DNA of 64,000 nt from Chitinophaga polysaccharea. Lineage in GTDB: Bacteria; Bacteroidota; Bacteroidia; Chitinophagales; Chitinophagaceae. The notes below the pieces were generated by a model. That model made no database searches. It saw only the letters and a program-made list of their open reading frames with translations, and had not been told where the DNA came from. Shown here piece by piece: positions 1 through 9,178 of this stretch. The stretch spans positions 248,001-312,000 of the forward strand of contig NZ_CABFVU010000002.1 of assembly GCF_902150045.1 (NCBI RefSeq), written 5' to 3'. Numbering within the stretch: the first letter of the stretch is position 1; the number at the start of each line of letters is the position of its first letter. The position numbers and the translations under genes were made by a program.

Positions 1-494
1 ATACGCTGGAGCTGTTGGTTGGAGCTGCTGGCGCTTCCTGGTTCTTGCGGGTAATAGTCTGACCTCGAATAATTAGCTTCATTCGGTTGTCGCATCAGCC
101 TTTCCAGGTCGTCGAGCCTTTGTTGGAGTCTTTGTTCCTGCATATTCTGCGAAGACATAAGATTACCTGAACCCGATGTATTCCAGTCGCCGTTCCAGCC
201 AAATGGTGCCCCGGTGATGGCGGAATTTGCGGATATAGAATCTTTGTTTACAGATTCTAAAATTGCAGTATCAACGCCATTTTGTTTGTAAAGGCTCAGC
301 TTGTCCGTATTGGACGTTTTTAGCTGTGCCTCGGGCAATGCAGTATTAAGACCTACCTGTTTTTGCTCGACAGCAGGGGTCGCCTTCCCTCCTCCCAGCG
401 CCCAGAACGCAAGGCTTATAAAGGGAAGGGTAATGAGTGGTAATACTAACAGCAGTTTGCGAAACCGCAGCTGTTTTTCTGTCATTTGTTCCAT
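1..494 (-). CDS. traM: Conjugative transposon protein TraM, N-terminal part
   Basis: This is the start of a TraM-type component of the Bacteroidota conjugation channel. About 164 residues are visible and the gene runs off the left edge. After a short charged N terminus (MEQMTEKQLRFRK) there is one membrane segment at about residues 13-33, then a polar, low-complexity periplasmic stretch rich in Ser, Gln and Asn, with a Gln/Arg-rich coiled stretch near the truncation. It is the last gene seen in the minus-strand tra operon, after traK and a small membrane protein, which matches the known traK-L-M order. A second Met three codons later is an alternative start. Confidence 0.8.
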   Translation of the reverse strand, partial: MEQMTEKQLRFRKLLLVLPLITLPFISLAFWALGGGKATPAVEQKQVGLNTALPEAQLKTSNTDKLSLYKQNGVDTAILESVNKDSISANSAITGAPFGWNGDWNTSGSGNLMSSQNMQEQRLQQRLDDLERLMRQPNEANYSRSDYYPQEPGSASSSNQQLQR

Positions 495-565
495 ATTTGA
501 TTGTTTTAAAAATATTATCCTGTTTTAGAATGTATAGCTTAATCGGCTTACTCTATTATCAGAAC

Positions 566-793
566 TTAATCGATAATGGCTGCAATAAGAATATAAATAC
601 AATAGGCAAACCATAATATCGCCAGAGCGATTAATGTAAGATTTCGCTTTTTGATAGAGATTCTGGCCTGCCAATGATGAAGCCATTTTGCAGCCCTAAG
701 TTGTAGGTTTACTAATCGCTGGGCTATTGACCTTGCCACCTTCTCTTTAACCGGAGATGGTCGTTGTGGTCTTGATTTTCTAAATAGTATCAT
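566..793 (-). CDS. Small conjugal transfer membrane protein (TraL position)
   Basis: A 75-residue protein with a very basic N-terminal half (many Arg and Lys up to about residue 50) and one membrane helix at about residues 53-73. It starts 3 bp after the traK stop and precedes traM, so it sits where the small TraL protein lies in Bacteroides conjugative transposons. The basic N terminus suggests that end stays in the cytoplasm. The assignment rests on position and topology, because the sequence has no diagnostic motif. Confidence 0.65.
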   Translation of the reverse strand: MILFRKSRPQRPSPVKEKVARSIAQRLVNLQLRAAKWLHHWQARISIKKRNLTLIALAILWFAYCIYILIAAIID

Positions 794-796
794 ACC

Positions 797-1414
797 TTAA
801 CGGTTCTGGAGTTCGATATCCCGATTTTCAATGATGCGCCAGCGTTCTATCAAAAAACCATGCGAATTATTATCTGATCTGCTAACATTCCTTATTGTTC
901 CTTCCGTTACCAAGCTGCGGGATAGCACTGCTGTTGGCCTTACGATCTTCTGCTTTCCATAATACCTAAACCTATAAGGATATTGCTCCAGATCGATCTG
1001 TACACTGTCAGCTTCTACCTCCTGGCTCATGTTACCGCTGATTACTGAATTGTAATATCCATTTTCTTTAAGGCCCCGATATTGACTGGCAGCAGAACCG
1101 TCGGCCAGGTAAAGGGCTTTAGAAATATTAGCCTCAATGACCTTATCGTCGGGATCAAGAGAAAAGAAATAATGATGAAACATCCGGATATGATCCCTGG
1201 CTTCTACTGCTACATTATCCTTACGTTCTCCAGCTATGGCCTCTAATGCTTTGCCATTGGAAAGAACATAAATCCTTTCTTCAGCGGACCTGACCATCCT
1301 GTAGCTTTCATATACCGTAAAAGCGCAGAGTAAAATGCAGGCGCTGATGATCACATAAGTAAATAACTTTACGTGGCGAAATGCCGATTCTATATTGCTG
1401 AATTGTTTAAACAT
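797..1414 (-). CDS. traK: Conjugative transposon protein TraK
   Basis: A 205-residue TraK protein, the VirB8-like bitopic component of the Bacteroidota type IV secretion channel. It has a short cytoplasmic N terminus, one membrane helix at about residues 18-37, and a periplasmic domain of about 165 residues. Family features include the paired segments around FHHYFFSLDPDD and the Tyr- and Arg-rich strand around YPYRFRYYGKQ. It lies between traJ and the TraL-position gene in the expected order. The length is normal and no defect is seen. Confidence 0.88.
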   Translation of the reverse strand: MFKQFSNIESAFRHVKLFTYVIISACILLCAFTVYESYRMVRSAEERIYVLSNGKALEAIAGERKDNVAVEARDHIRMFHHYFFSLDPDDKVIEANISKALYLADGSAASQYRGLKENGYYNSVISGNMSQEVEADSVQIDLEQYPYRFRYYGKQKIVRPTAVLSRSLVTEGTIRNVSRSDNNSHGFLIERWRIIENRDIELQNR

Positions 1415-1507
1415 ATCCTTTGTTTCCTCCTCCTCATTTTTAAATTACGAGCAATAACTCCCCCGTTCGGGTCATAGGCCCAAACCACACAATTCTTTAT
1501 TATGGAC

Positions 1508-2497
1508 TTAAATCAGTGCTTTGGCAGCAGTAGCCGCAGCAGCCTTTGAGTAGCTGTTTACCTTATGCAACAGTGTATCTTTGCTTCCCGCCTGGACAAT
1601 GTAGCCTGCTATATTTGGTACCGTTGTGTACCCTACAATTGCTATGACCATAAAGATCAAATAGGCAGTAGTGCTCATAAAACTTTGATCGAGGTTGAGC
1701 ATGTTTTCCAGGATCTTCGAGCATATGGCACCAAAAATATTAGCAACCGGCAACCACATATAAACATGGATAAATCTCGCAAACCAGCTGGCAAGACTAT
1801 TTTGAAAGCCGTCAAAGACTGATAACCCAAAAACGATGGGACCAATAATAGCAAGAATGATCAGGTAAAACGTTCGGATTGTATTAATACACAAACTTGC
1901 AGCAGCAAAGAGTATATGTAGGATTTCGCTGATCATGGTCCCGATCATATGCTTGATCGAGAATTTGCTAAACACGGCTTTCAACCCGGAGAACACACCG
2001 TCTTCTGAGGAGCCGTCCCGCTGTTCATATTTTTCGATATCATCTGGTCCGGAATCGGTTATTATCCCCTCATCGCCTTTCATTGCTTCCTGCTCCTGGT
2101 GGAAGATATGGGCGGCGATTGCTTTATGGGAGTCTTTGGACATATCCCTTGTCCCCACTTCAAGTGGTTTTAAAACACCCATCATCAGCGCAATTATGGA
2201 AGGATAAAGCATTATTGACATACCGATAGCAAACGGTCTGAGCAAGGGAAAAAAATCGATGGCTTCCGCCGCAGCGATATGTTTCCATACACGGAAGCTA
2301 ATATACCATAGCGCCGCAAAGCCGGCAATTGCCCGACCTATATCCATTAGCTTTTCACATAAAGGCATCATCTCATCAAAGAGCTTATCGAGTATACCAT
2401 TTAGGTCGTAGACCTTGTCCCCTGCCGTTTGCGCGGATGCAAATACAGGTAGCGTGACCAGAAGAACCAAGAAGATTAATGTTAATTTCTGTTTCAT
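1508..2497 (-). CDS. traJ: Conjugative transposon protein TraJ
   Basis: A 329-residue polytopic inner-membrane protein of the VirB6/TrbL type. A signal-like N terminus (to about residue 23) is followed by a mature domain with helices at about residues 53-70 and 88-110, a polar loop rich in Asp, Glu and Ser at about 135-175, and a cluster of helices from about 190 to 310. It lies 12 bp after a TraI-like gene and before traK, the normal order. VirB6-type proteins form part of the inner-membrane pore of the transfer channel. Confidence 0.88.
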   Translation of the reverse strand: MKQKLTLIFLVLLVTLPVFASAQTAGDKVYDLNGILDKLFDEMMPLCEKLMDIGRAIAGFAALWYISFRVWKHIAAAEAIDFFPLLRPFAIGMSIMLYPSIIALMMGVLKPLEVGTRDMSKDSHKAIAAHIFHQEQEAMKGDEGIITDSGPDDIEKYEQRDGSSEDGVFSGLKAVFSKFSIKHMIGTMISEILHILFAAASLCINTIRTFYLIILAIIGPIVFGLSVFDGFQNSLASWFARFIHVYMWLPVANIFGAICSKILENMLNLDQSFMSTTAYLIFMVIAIVGYTTVPNIAGYIVQAGSKDTLLHKVNSYSKAAAATAAKALI

Positions 2498-2508
2498 TTT
2501 AATATGTA

Positions 2509-3147
2509 TTATGGGCGGGAACCAGATAGTAATTCCAGCTTATGTAAATCATCCAATTTGTTTTTTCTTTCCCTGCTTAACTGATCTGTTTTTAAAGTGA
2601 ACCTCTTTAGAAAAACCAGTTTTCCCTGCATGTCGTCATAAATTCTGTCAATAGCACTGAGCCGTTCATTATCTGACATCCGCATTTTATTTGCGGTGAG
2701 AATCATCGTAAGCTCATCAAGGTTTCCAATGCTTTCATCCAGTAAACGGGTAAACACTTTCGATAAATAGTCCAATTCTTGAACATTGAGATAATTGCCT
2801 GAGCTGTATCTTTTATAGGCAGATTTATACTGAGAAAAGATATTCGCCTGAAATCGGATAATATCGGCCACCTTTCTGTATCTGGCAATCTCAGGATTGA
2901 CCATCCAAAGACCGTCAAGGAAAGCCCTGTGAAGGCTAAAATTTCCTTCTGAGATATCACGTATCGTTCCATACCCTTTGCTTACCAGGTCATAGCCTTT
3001 TTTCATGTCCTTGAGAATCTGCTTAAACTGGGCAAGCTTTTCCACGTTCAGCAGTAACTGGGTCACCTCCGCCGTTTGGGCGGAAGCAAGGTGTAGCTGC
3101 AGAATGCAGCATAATAGCAGGAGGCCGTATCTGAATTTTGTTTTCAT
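2509..3147 (-). CDS. TraI-like exported conjugation protein, paralogue 1
   Basis: A 212-residue protein with a clear signal peptide (MKTKFRYGLLLLCCILQLHLASA) and a long helical, charged mature part. It shares a layout with the products at 3175 and 4757: a helical region around GYDLVSKGYGTI, then a segment of the form LLDESxxNxxxL followed by MSDxxRLxxI and a C-terminal charged helix. TraI of this position is thought to be a periplasmic VirB5-like structural protein; that role is by analogy. It starts 27 bp after paralogue 2 and precedes traJ. Confidence 0.75.
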   Translation of the reverse strand: MKTKFRYGLLLLCCILQLHLASAQTAEVTQLLLNVEKLAQFKQILKDMKKGYDLVSKGYGTIRDISEGNFSLHRAFLDGLWMVNPEIARYRKVADIIRFQANIFSQYKSAYKRYSSGNYLNVQELDYLSKVFTRLLDESIGNLDELTMILTANKMRMSDNERLSAIDRIYDDMQGKLVFLKRFTLKTDQLSRERKNKLDDLHKLELLSGSRP

Positions 3148-3174
3148 AATCTTAACTATAAATTATTACACGGA

Positions 3175-3813
3175 TCAGAGTCCGTACATTTTTTTGAGTA
3201 TTTTGCTGTCTTCAATTTTTTGCTGCCTTTGCAAAATGGTCTGTTTGAGATTATTGCTGAACTTGCGCTGCTGGCTGTATTTGCGTTGCATACCTGTAAA
3301 TAGGACATCTATCCGTTTGATCCTTTCGGCCTCTTCAAGCTGCAGACTGCCATCGGTCAGCAGCATTTTCAATTCTTCCAGATCAGCATCTGCATCAATC
3401 GCAATGTTGTGATACCAGGCTTTTAGGCGCTGCTTTTCCTGCACAGATATAAAATCCTTTTCTGAGATAAGCCGTTCCATATCCTTACGATCGAGTTCCA
3501 TCTGGTTCCTTAATGCAACAATATCGGAAGCTCGACTTTTTTGTTTGAGCTCAGGACTGACGAGCTTTAGGCCGGAAAAGAAATCGGCATGCAGGTTAAA
3601 CTCCCCGTTTGTGATCGTACCGATAAGTTGTGTTCCGTCCTTTACGATCTCATAGCCTTTTGATAGTACAGATTTATAGGCTTCGAGGGCAGCGATCTGC
3701 TGGATCAAATACTTCTTTTGGGTCTTTTTCTGGTTAAACCATTCTCCAAATGTCTGTGCTTGCGCCAGCGAAATAGAGCATACAGACGATAGCACTAAAA
3801 TTGTCCTTTTCAT
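3175..3813 (-). CDS. TraI-like exported conjugation protein, paralogue 2
   Basis: A 212-residue exported helical protein with signal peptide MKRTILVLSSVCSISLAQA. It has the same length and plan as the next product: SKGYEIVKDGTQLIG parallels SKGYGTIRDISEG, and both continue with GEFNLHADFF or GNFSLHRAFL. The C-terminal half keeps the ERIKRI-type motif but has lost the LLDES core. Its start overlaps the stop of the 155-residue upstream gene by 4 bp, so translation is probably coupled. It is likely an extracytoplasmic part of the transfer machine. Confidence 0.72.
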   Translation of the reverse strand: MKRTILVLSSVCSISLAQAQTFGEWFNQKKTQKKYLIQQIAALEAYKSVLSKGYEIVKDGTQLIGTITNGEFNLHADFFSGLKLVSPELKQKSRASDIVALRNQMELDRKDMERLISEKDFISVQEKQRLKAWYHNIAIDADADLEELKMLLTDGSLQLEEAERIKRIDVLFTGMQRKYSQQRKFSNNLKQTILQRQQKIEDSKILKKMYGL

Positions 3814-4277
3814 AAATGCCTTCTTCTTTTTTGTCTTTGTAAATATTGTTGATGGTCTATGTGCAGCAATCCTTTTATTTTAGATTTTTCGGGGATATTT
3901 TCAATTCCATTGCAAGGAAATAGCTTACCATATACGGCACACCCTTTCCGATCAAAGCTTTCTACGAAGTATTCTGGTATTGTAATCCTATTTTCTTTAT
4001 CCAGAGCGATGTCGAATGTTACTGCAAGTGAACCTAAGTTATTGTTGTTCCACCACGTCTCAATCTTGAACGGAAAAACATACGCTACCGTGGGCGTCGA
4101 TTTTGCATAAAGGAGTGCACCGTTCAAAATAGTATGTAGCGATCCTTCCTGCCGAATTGATGCACCGTTAACAGTTCTCAACCTGCTCAAAAAACAACCA
4201 TCATATTGCTTTTTCCATAGCGTTCTGCAAATAGTCAGCAGCTCCTCTTGCCATTGTTGTAATAAAATATCTTCCAT
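3810..4277 (-). CDS. Unknown protein within the tra operon (155 residues)
   Basis: A 155-residue soluble-looking protein with no signal peptide or membrane helix. It is rich in aromatic residues and beta-prone segments (AYVFPFKIETWW, LGSLAVTFDIAL) and ends in a basic tail (QRQKRRRHL). I do not recognise the family. The 4-bp overlap with the downstream TraI-like gene and the operon position point to a role in conjugation, perhaps as a cytoplasmic accessory factor. This is inference from context only. Confidence 0.6.
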   Translation of the reverse strand: MEDILLQQWQEELLTICRTLWKKQYDGCFLSRLRTVNGASIRQEGSLHTILNGALLYAKSTPTVAYVFPFKIETWWNNNNLGSLAVTFDIALDKENRITIPEYFVESFDRKGCAVYGKLFPCNGIENIPEKSKIKGLLHIDHQQYLQRQKRRRHL

Positions 4278-4318
4278 ATAAACCCTAATTTATTTCCGCA
4301 ATAAAAGCTGTTCCATCG

Positions 4319-4753
4319 CTACGGCCTGAATTTTCCTTTTCGCAAAAAGTCCCAGGGCCTTGGTTTCGGAAATAAGCCTTCAATAGTCTGGCTGCCCGGA
4401 AGCTCCTTATTTAATCGAAGATTAAACACCTTGTTGGTTTTCGATACCCGGTCACTGATTTCCAATTGCTTTATTGTAAATCCACTAATGTTATCAAATG
4501 CCATTTTAAAACGGCAAAGGATTCGTTGATTAAAGGGCAGAGCAGTTTCCAGTTCGAAGAAGGAATTGATACCTATTTTCCCGTTGATACTTGCAGCCAG
4601 GTACCGGTTAAGGCAGTCGTTGAGGTTACCAGTGAACTTTGAAATACCGCTTCCTTGCATTTCAATGGTAAAACGGTTCCTATATCCGTATTGCCGTATC
4701 ATATAAGCAGTATCCCTTACCGCTTTTTCTAAATCAATTGGTGACTGTTCCAT
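4319..4753 (-). CDS. Unknown protein within the tra operon (144 residues)
   Basis: A 144-residue protein without signal or membrane segment. Its stop is followed after about 40 bp by the 155-residue gene, and its start lies 3 bp after the traI stop. The middle is beta-rich (INSFFELETALPFNQRILCRFKMAF) and the C terminus is basic and Pro-rich. The arrangement resembles the 155-residue neighbour (short N-terminal helix, beta middle, basic tail), so the two may be distant relatives, but I cannot show that by eye. No known family recognised. Confidence 0.6.
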   Translation of the reverse strand: MEQSPIDLEKAVRDTAYMIRQYGYRNRFTIEMQGSGISKFTGNLNDCLNRYLAASINGKIGINSFFELETALPFNQRILCRFKMAFDNISGFTIKQLEISDRVSKTNKVFNLRLNKELPGSQTIEGLFPKPRPWDFLRKGKFRP

Positions 4754-4756
4754 TTA

Positions 4757-5455
4757 TTAAGGAGTTAACCCATATAACCTTCGAACCTGTTCTGCTTCCT
4801 GGGCACTTTTAGCCCTGGTCAGGCTTAAGCGGAAATTATGATCGCTGAAACTTCTGAGGGTAGCCACATTTTTTTCCAGCTTTGCGGATATGGTTGAAAT
4901 AAATTCAAGACGCTGACCATCACTCATCTGTGTACGAAAAGCATTTACAACCATCGCCAGTTGTTCGATATTTTTCAGGCTTTCGTCCAGGAGTCCACTA
5001 TACACACGGTACATATAATCAATTTCCTGTGGGGTAAACCTCCTGTCGCTTTTAAGTAGGTTCCAAGCTCTTTTATATTCTTCTACCAGCTGTAATTGTC
5101 TTTGAATAACATCCTTTACCCTGGTCCAGGTACTTATCGCATTTTTAATCTTCCAGAGTTCCTGAAAATACTGGTCATATTGCTTGCGTTGCTTTTCCGT
5201 CCATTCAGAGATCTCCTTAAGTTTAAGTTTAGACATTACATTCTCCAGTTCCTTCTGCGCATTCTGAAGCCAGATGATCTTGTTCTGCTGTCTCTGGATC
5301 TGAAGGTCGACGGCCTTAATCACCTTTTTTATTCCTGCCTTTATTACCTCGATAATTGCAAGCGGAATTACGGCTTCTGCTTTTTGTACCGGTCCTACTG
5401 TTGCCATCAGGATAAGAATACCGGTTAATGCTGTTTTTAAAAATGTTCTTTTCAT
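4757..5455 (-). CDS. traI: Conjugative transposon TraI-like protein, paralogue 3
   Basis: A 232-residue exported protein with signal peptide (cleavage near residue 28, after AEA) and a largely alpha-helical, Lys/Gln-rich mature region. It has the clearest family core: YMYRVYSGLLDESLKNIEQL followed by QMSDGQRLEFISTI. It sits directly downstream of traG with a 4-bp start-stop overlap, the normal traG-traI order, so it is probably the true TraI and the two shorter genes are its duplicates. The role is likely a periplasmic VirB5-like part of the mating channel. Confidence 0.82.
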   Translation of the reverse strand: MKRTFLKTALTGILILMATVGPVQKAEAVIPLAIIEVIKAGIKKVIKAVDLQIQRQQNKIIWLQNAQKELENVMSKLKLKEISEWTEKQRKQYDQYFQELWKIKNAISTWTRVKDVIQRQLQLVEEYKRAWNLLKSDRRFTPQEIDYMYRVYSGLLDESLKNIEQLAMVVNAFRTQMSDGQRLEFISTISAKLEKNVATLRSFSDHNFRLSLTRAKSAQEAEQVRRLYGLTP

Positions 5456-8001
5456 GCCCTTTTTTGATTATGCTGTTCATAGAATTCGGCAGCGAGGACG
5501 CGTAAAGCTTTTTCTATGCTGCCATATTTTTTACAATATTGCTGAAGCTTGAGCTTTTCCGGCTGCTCTGTTGTATAAGCAAAATATTCCTGCGGGCTGG
5601 GTTCATAACGGTAAACCTTCATCAGCTGGTTCCCCAGTTCAATATAGACCTCCCGGTAGTTACGTCCCTTTTCATTTGCCTTGTTTATGGAAAGCACCAG
5701 GTCACGGCCCTTGTCTGACATGCCAAGCACTTGCTGGATCGCCTCAAATTTGTTCTGGAATTTTTTCATGTCCAGGATGATCTTGCAGTCCGCATTATTG
5801 ATAATGGCCTCTTTGATGATCGGCGAGCTGATAATGTCATCTATCTCTTGCGTCACGGTGATGGCCTCTCCGAAATACTTCCTAATGGTCTTGTAGAGGT
5901 ACTTCATAAATTCCGCCATGCCCGCCTTCGCTATCGCTTTCCAGGCTTCTTCAATGACGATAACCTTGCGTACACCTTTAAGCTTGCGCATCTTTGAGAT
6001 GAATAGCTCGCATATGATCAGGGTCACGATACTAAAAAGTATGGGATGATCCTTAATATTGTCCAGTTCTAGGACTACAAAGGGCTGATTGAGCACATCC
6101 AGGTTCTCCTGCGCATTCAATAAATAATCAAATTCCCCGCCCAGGTAAAACGGTCTCAGGACGTACAGAAAATTAGCCATATCAAAGTCCCGGTCCTTTA
6201 CCTTATCTGCTTCCAGCTCTTTTACAAAATGTTCCTGTAGGAATTCATAAAAAGAATTAAAGCATGGAAAGATATCAGGCCGTTTATCCAGCAGCAGGTA
6301 ATAGGATTGTAGGGCATTGGAAATGGCCACATATTCGCTTCTGCGGAAACTTTCATCACTTTGTTTCCACAGAGCGACAAGCAAGGTTTTTATGCTCTCC
6401 TTTTTTTCTGTGTCCAAAACATCACCTGCAGGGATGTAAAAAGGATTGAAGCGTATCGGATCTTCTTCGCTATAGGTATAGTAATATCCTCCCAGTAATT
6501 CACAAAGTCCCGAATAACTATGGCCGACATCGATAACGACACAATGGGCATGTTGCTGTACATAGCTGTGCAAAAGATGGCACATGAACATGCTCTTTCC
6601 AGCTCCACTACTGCCCACAACGACCTTATTTCTGTTGCTGATGACCTTGCCCATCAATTCATCACTGATATCTACGTGAACCGGAGTACCTGTAAGCCTG
6701 TCTCCCAGACGGATACCGAAGGGGCTTTTTGAGGATCGATAAGCAGTCTCCATATTGAGGAAACAGCTACAGGGCTCTGCAAAAGATTCAAAAGTGTCAT
6801 TCTCCGGTAGATCAGCCGCATTTCCCGGAATACCCGCCCACCATAATTGTGGGGCGCCATCTGTTTCCTGATGCGGCACAATATTCATCTTGGCCAGCGC
6901 AGAAGCGGTAAGGTTCTGCATTTCCTTGACTTCGGCGGGGTCGTCCGTCCAGCACATAATATTGAAGTGTGCTTTGATCGGTGTCCTCGCTTCAGAAATT
7001 GCCTCATTAAGAAAGTCCTGTGTTGCATCGCGTCCGATGGCATTTTCACGGCTAAAATCTGAAAGGGACTGTAACCTCCTTCGTTTACCTTCCAGCCGTT
7101 TAAAGGTTGCTGCCGGATCGCCGATTACCATATACTGATTATAGATATGGTTGGTTGGCAGCAAAAGACTAACAGGTGTTGCAAATCCGATGCTGAAACG
7201 CGTCCTGTCTGTGGAGTACGGATCATAATGGGTTCTCGGCTCCACTGTACCGGGCAAGTCTTCTACATCAGCCATGGAATAAAGCCTGCAGATTTTATTG
7301 CCGATTTTCCATTCGGGTCTGAAAACCACGTCTTTCAATTCCGGTGCTGTGCCCTGGTCATTCAGATACAGGTAACGTTCCAATAACCCCGGAGCTGAAG
7401 CAGTTCCCACAATTTCCTGCTCAGAAAGCTGTTCCAATTCAATGAGACCACCATCGGTCAGGATACGTCTGAACTGTCCAATAAGCTCCATAAGACGTTC
7501 CATGCGCTTACCATCTCTTAACTGAACCGGCACCATATTTCTGCGAACGAGCGAGGAGAACGCAGAGCTTGATGGTTTACGGTCCGGCCCTTTGAGGGTA
7601 ATCATCAGGTAACAATCATGGCTGAGAAAAGGACGTTCATTAAAGAACTGATCGCTTGCCTGCAACAGAAACTGGCTGTCCCCGCTGTACTTTGGTTTAT
7701 AGCTGCTCTTTAAAAACCAATCTTGTTTATGAACTATGGTACCGTGCGGAAGTACCTTAATTGCCTTAAGCCAGCTATGGTGCAGACTATCATACTCATC
7801 ACTGGACAGTGTAAATATCTCTGGAAGTGTCACTTTAAAGGCAATAGTCACGTCTCCTTTTTTGGAGAGTATACATCCTTTTTCTACCTTCCATATCGGT
7901 AGTATTTCTTCCATTTCTATACCCCCGCTTCTTGGTGGGTTAATCTGCAATAGAACTGCTGCCAGTACAACTGCAGCAAGGATCAACATTACGGTCATCA
8001 T
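5452..8001 (-). CDS. traG: Conjugation system ATPase TraG (VirB4 type)
   Basis: An 849-residue VirB4-like ATPase that powers assembly and substrate transfer in the type IV channel. A single N-terminal membrane helix (residues 1-18) precedes a domain of about 400 residues, then the ATPase domain with Walker A VVGSSGAGKSMFMC at about 465 and Walker B VIVIEEAWKAI at about 670. The C-terminal motif region (VTQEIDDIISSPIIKEAIINN) fits the family. The start overlaps the traF stop by 4 bp and the stop overlaps the traI start by 4 bp. Length and motifs are complete, so it should be functional. Confidence 0.95.
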   Translation of the reverse strand: MMTVMLILAAVVLAAVLLQINPPRSGGIEMEEILPIWKVEKGCILSKKGDVTIAFKVTLPEIFTLSSDEYDSLHHSWLKAIKVLPHGTIVHKQDWFLKSSYKPKYSGDSQFLLQASDQFFNERPFLSHDCYLMITLKGPDRKPSSSAFSSLVRRNMVPVQLRDGKRMERLMELIGQFRRILTDGGLIELEQLSEQEIVGTASAPGLLERYLYLNDQGTAPELKDVVFRPEWKIGNKICRLYSMADVEDLPGTVEPRTHYDPYSTDRTRFSIGFATPVSLLLPTNHIYNQYMVIGDPAATFKRLEGKRRRLQSLSDFSRENAIGRDATQDFLNEAISEARTPIKAHFNIMCWTDDPAEVKEMQNLTASALAKMNIVPHQETDGAPQLWWAGIPGNAADLPENDTFESFAEPCSCFLNMETAYRSSKSPFGIRLGDRLTGTPVHVDISDELMGKVISNRNKVVVGSSGAGKSMFMCHLLHSYVQQHAHCVVIDVGHSYSGLCELLGGYYYTYSEEDPIRFNPFYIPAGDVLDTEKKESIKTLLVALWKQSDESFRRSEYVAISNALQSYYLLLDKRPDIFPCFNSFYEFLQEHFVKELEADKVKDRDFDMANFLYVLRPFYLGGEFDYLLNAQENLDVLNQPFVVLELDNIKDHPILFSIVTLIICELFISKMRKLKGVRKVIVIEEAWKAIAKAGMAEFMKYLYKTIRKYFGEAITVTQEIDDIISSPIIKEAIINNADCKIILDMKKFQNKFEAIQQVLGMSDKGRDLVLSINKANEKGRNYREVYIELGNQLMKVYRYEPSPQEYFAYTTEQPEKLKLQQYCKKYGSIEKALRVLAAEFYEQHNQKRA

Positions 8002-8333
8002 CGCTTTTCCTTCTTTAGTCGTTCAAAAATCCTTTTTCTGTTCTTTGAGAAAATAACGGAAGGCACCCTTCGCAACGCTCTGGCCTTCATAAGACCGAAT
8101 TGCCCATACTTTGCATTAAGCCGGTATACCACCATAAACAAACCAGAGCCAAACACAAACACTACCGGCACGCAAACGTATAAGGGTACCCCCGTTATGT
8201 ACATCATAGAGAATCCTACGAGTAAAGCGACCAGGCCGATTACAAGTATGAATATATATTGGCCTTTCAAGCCTCTGAATTCGAGCGGCCTATTAATTCC
8301 TTTATTAATTGTATAGCTGATTTCGCGATCCAT
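7998..8333 (-). CDS. traF: Conjugative transposon protein TraF (DUF4133, VirB3-like)
   Basis: A 111-residue protein typical of the TraF/DUF4133 family. It opens with a polar stretch (INKGINRPLEFRGLKGQYI) diagnostic of the family, then two close membrane helices at about residues 27-47 and 51-71, and ends in a basic tail. VirB3-like proteins associate with the VirB4 ATPase at the inner membrane, which fits the 4-bp overlap with traG. Its first base overlaps the last base of the upstream gene at 8333. Confidence 0.9.
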   Translation of the reverse strand: MDREISYTINKGINRPLEFRGLKGQYIFILVIGLVALLVGFSMMYITGVPLYVCVPVVFVFGSGLFMVVYRLNAKYGQFGLMKARALRRVPSVIFSKNRKRIFERLKKEKR

Positions 8334-9175
8334 TATAAACCCTTTCCTTTTCTCTTCCTTGGCATATTTTTCTTTTGGAAGTCCCGATTTTTCTTAATTA
8401 CTTCCATAACCCCTGTACGTTCCCAAGGAATAATCCTGGCTTCGAGATTGAAGCGCACTGGGTACCGACTGAAGTACTGCGACATTTCTGTCTTTTCCCA
8501 ATCTATGGCATTGGCCACCTCAGCTTTCCCAATCGGATACTGCCTGCTAAGACCATTGAGTTCACTATATTTTTTGGCACAGAAAAATGGGTCAAGTGTA
8601 TCATCATTCGGTATTTCAATAGGAATGATATTTTTAGGAATACTGGTAATCGACATATCTGGTATGGCTATGGTATGCATATTGAAGTCATACAAGCACT
8701 GATAAACTGATCCGGAAGCATCCATAAGTAGCTCATCAATAACAATACCCATAGTACGGAAATCATCTACTGGCCTGAGTAAGCCAAGTCGAAGGTCAAT
8801 GATGAATTCATGGCCGTAGATCATCATCCTTGGCAGTTCGCCCATAACCCTTCTTACCAGATTATCTTTGTTATAAGTAAGCAAGCCATCGCTCACCGGA
8901 AGTTTATCTACCGAGGTACCATATTTTTTTGCCATCCTTTCGGGATCGAGCTTTACCATATGTTCGATGGGTTCTTCGACGATTTGTTTAGAAAAATGGT
9001 TTGCCTGGCTCATACATTCTGGATTAATGCGGGCTACATAACCCGTCGGACAATATTCCATGTCATCAAACCTGAGCACATTGTCCTCGTTTCCTTTTTG
9101 AAACAGGCGGTTATTGTCGACATCGACATAGAAAGGGACATCCCTTATTTCGTATATAGGTAAATTCGTTTCCAT
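8333..9175 (-). CDS. Unknown 280-residue protein between traE and traF
   Basis: A 280-residue cytoplasmic-looking protein I cannot assign to a family. It shares two patches with the 123-residue product just upstream: an N-terminal strand of the form IxDVPFYVDV and a segment VKLDPERMAKKYGTSVDKLP, matching MELDPEGIAMRYDIPLEIL. It ends in a strongly basic tail (KKNMPRKRKGKGL), similar in style to the DUF3945-type proteins near the relaxase genes of this element, which also end in KGRG. It lies within a tight operon (3 bp after its neighbour), so a conjugation-linked role is likely, but the reaction is unknown. Confidence 0.65.
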   Translation of the reverse strand: METNLPIYEIRDVPFYVDVDNNRLFQKGNEDNVLRFDDMEYCPTGYVARINPECMSQANHFSKQIVEEPIEHMVKLDPERMAKKYGTSVDKLPVSDGLLTYNKDNLVRRVMGELPRMMIYGHEFIIDLRLGLLRPVDDFRTMGIVIDELLMDASGSVYQCLYDFNMHTIAIPDMSITSIPKNIIPIEIPNDDTLDPFFCAKKYSELNGLSRQYPIGKAEVANAIDWEKTEMSQYFSRYPVRFNLEARIIPWERTGVMEVIKKNRDFQKKNMPRKRKGKGL

Positions 9176-9178
9176 AGA

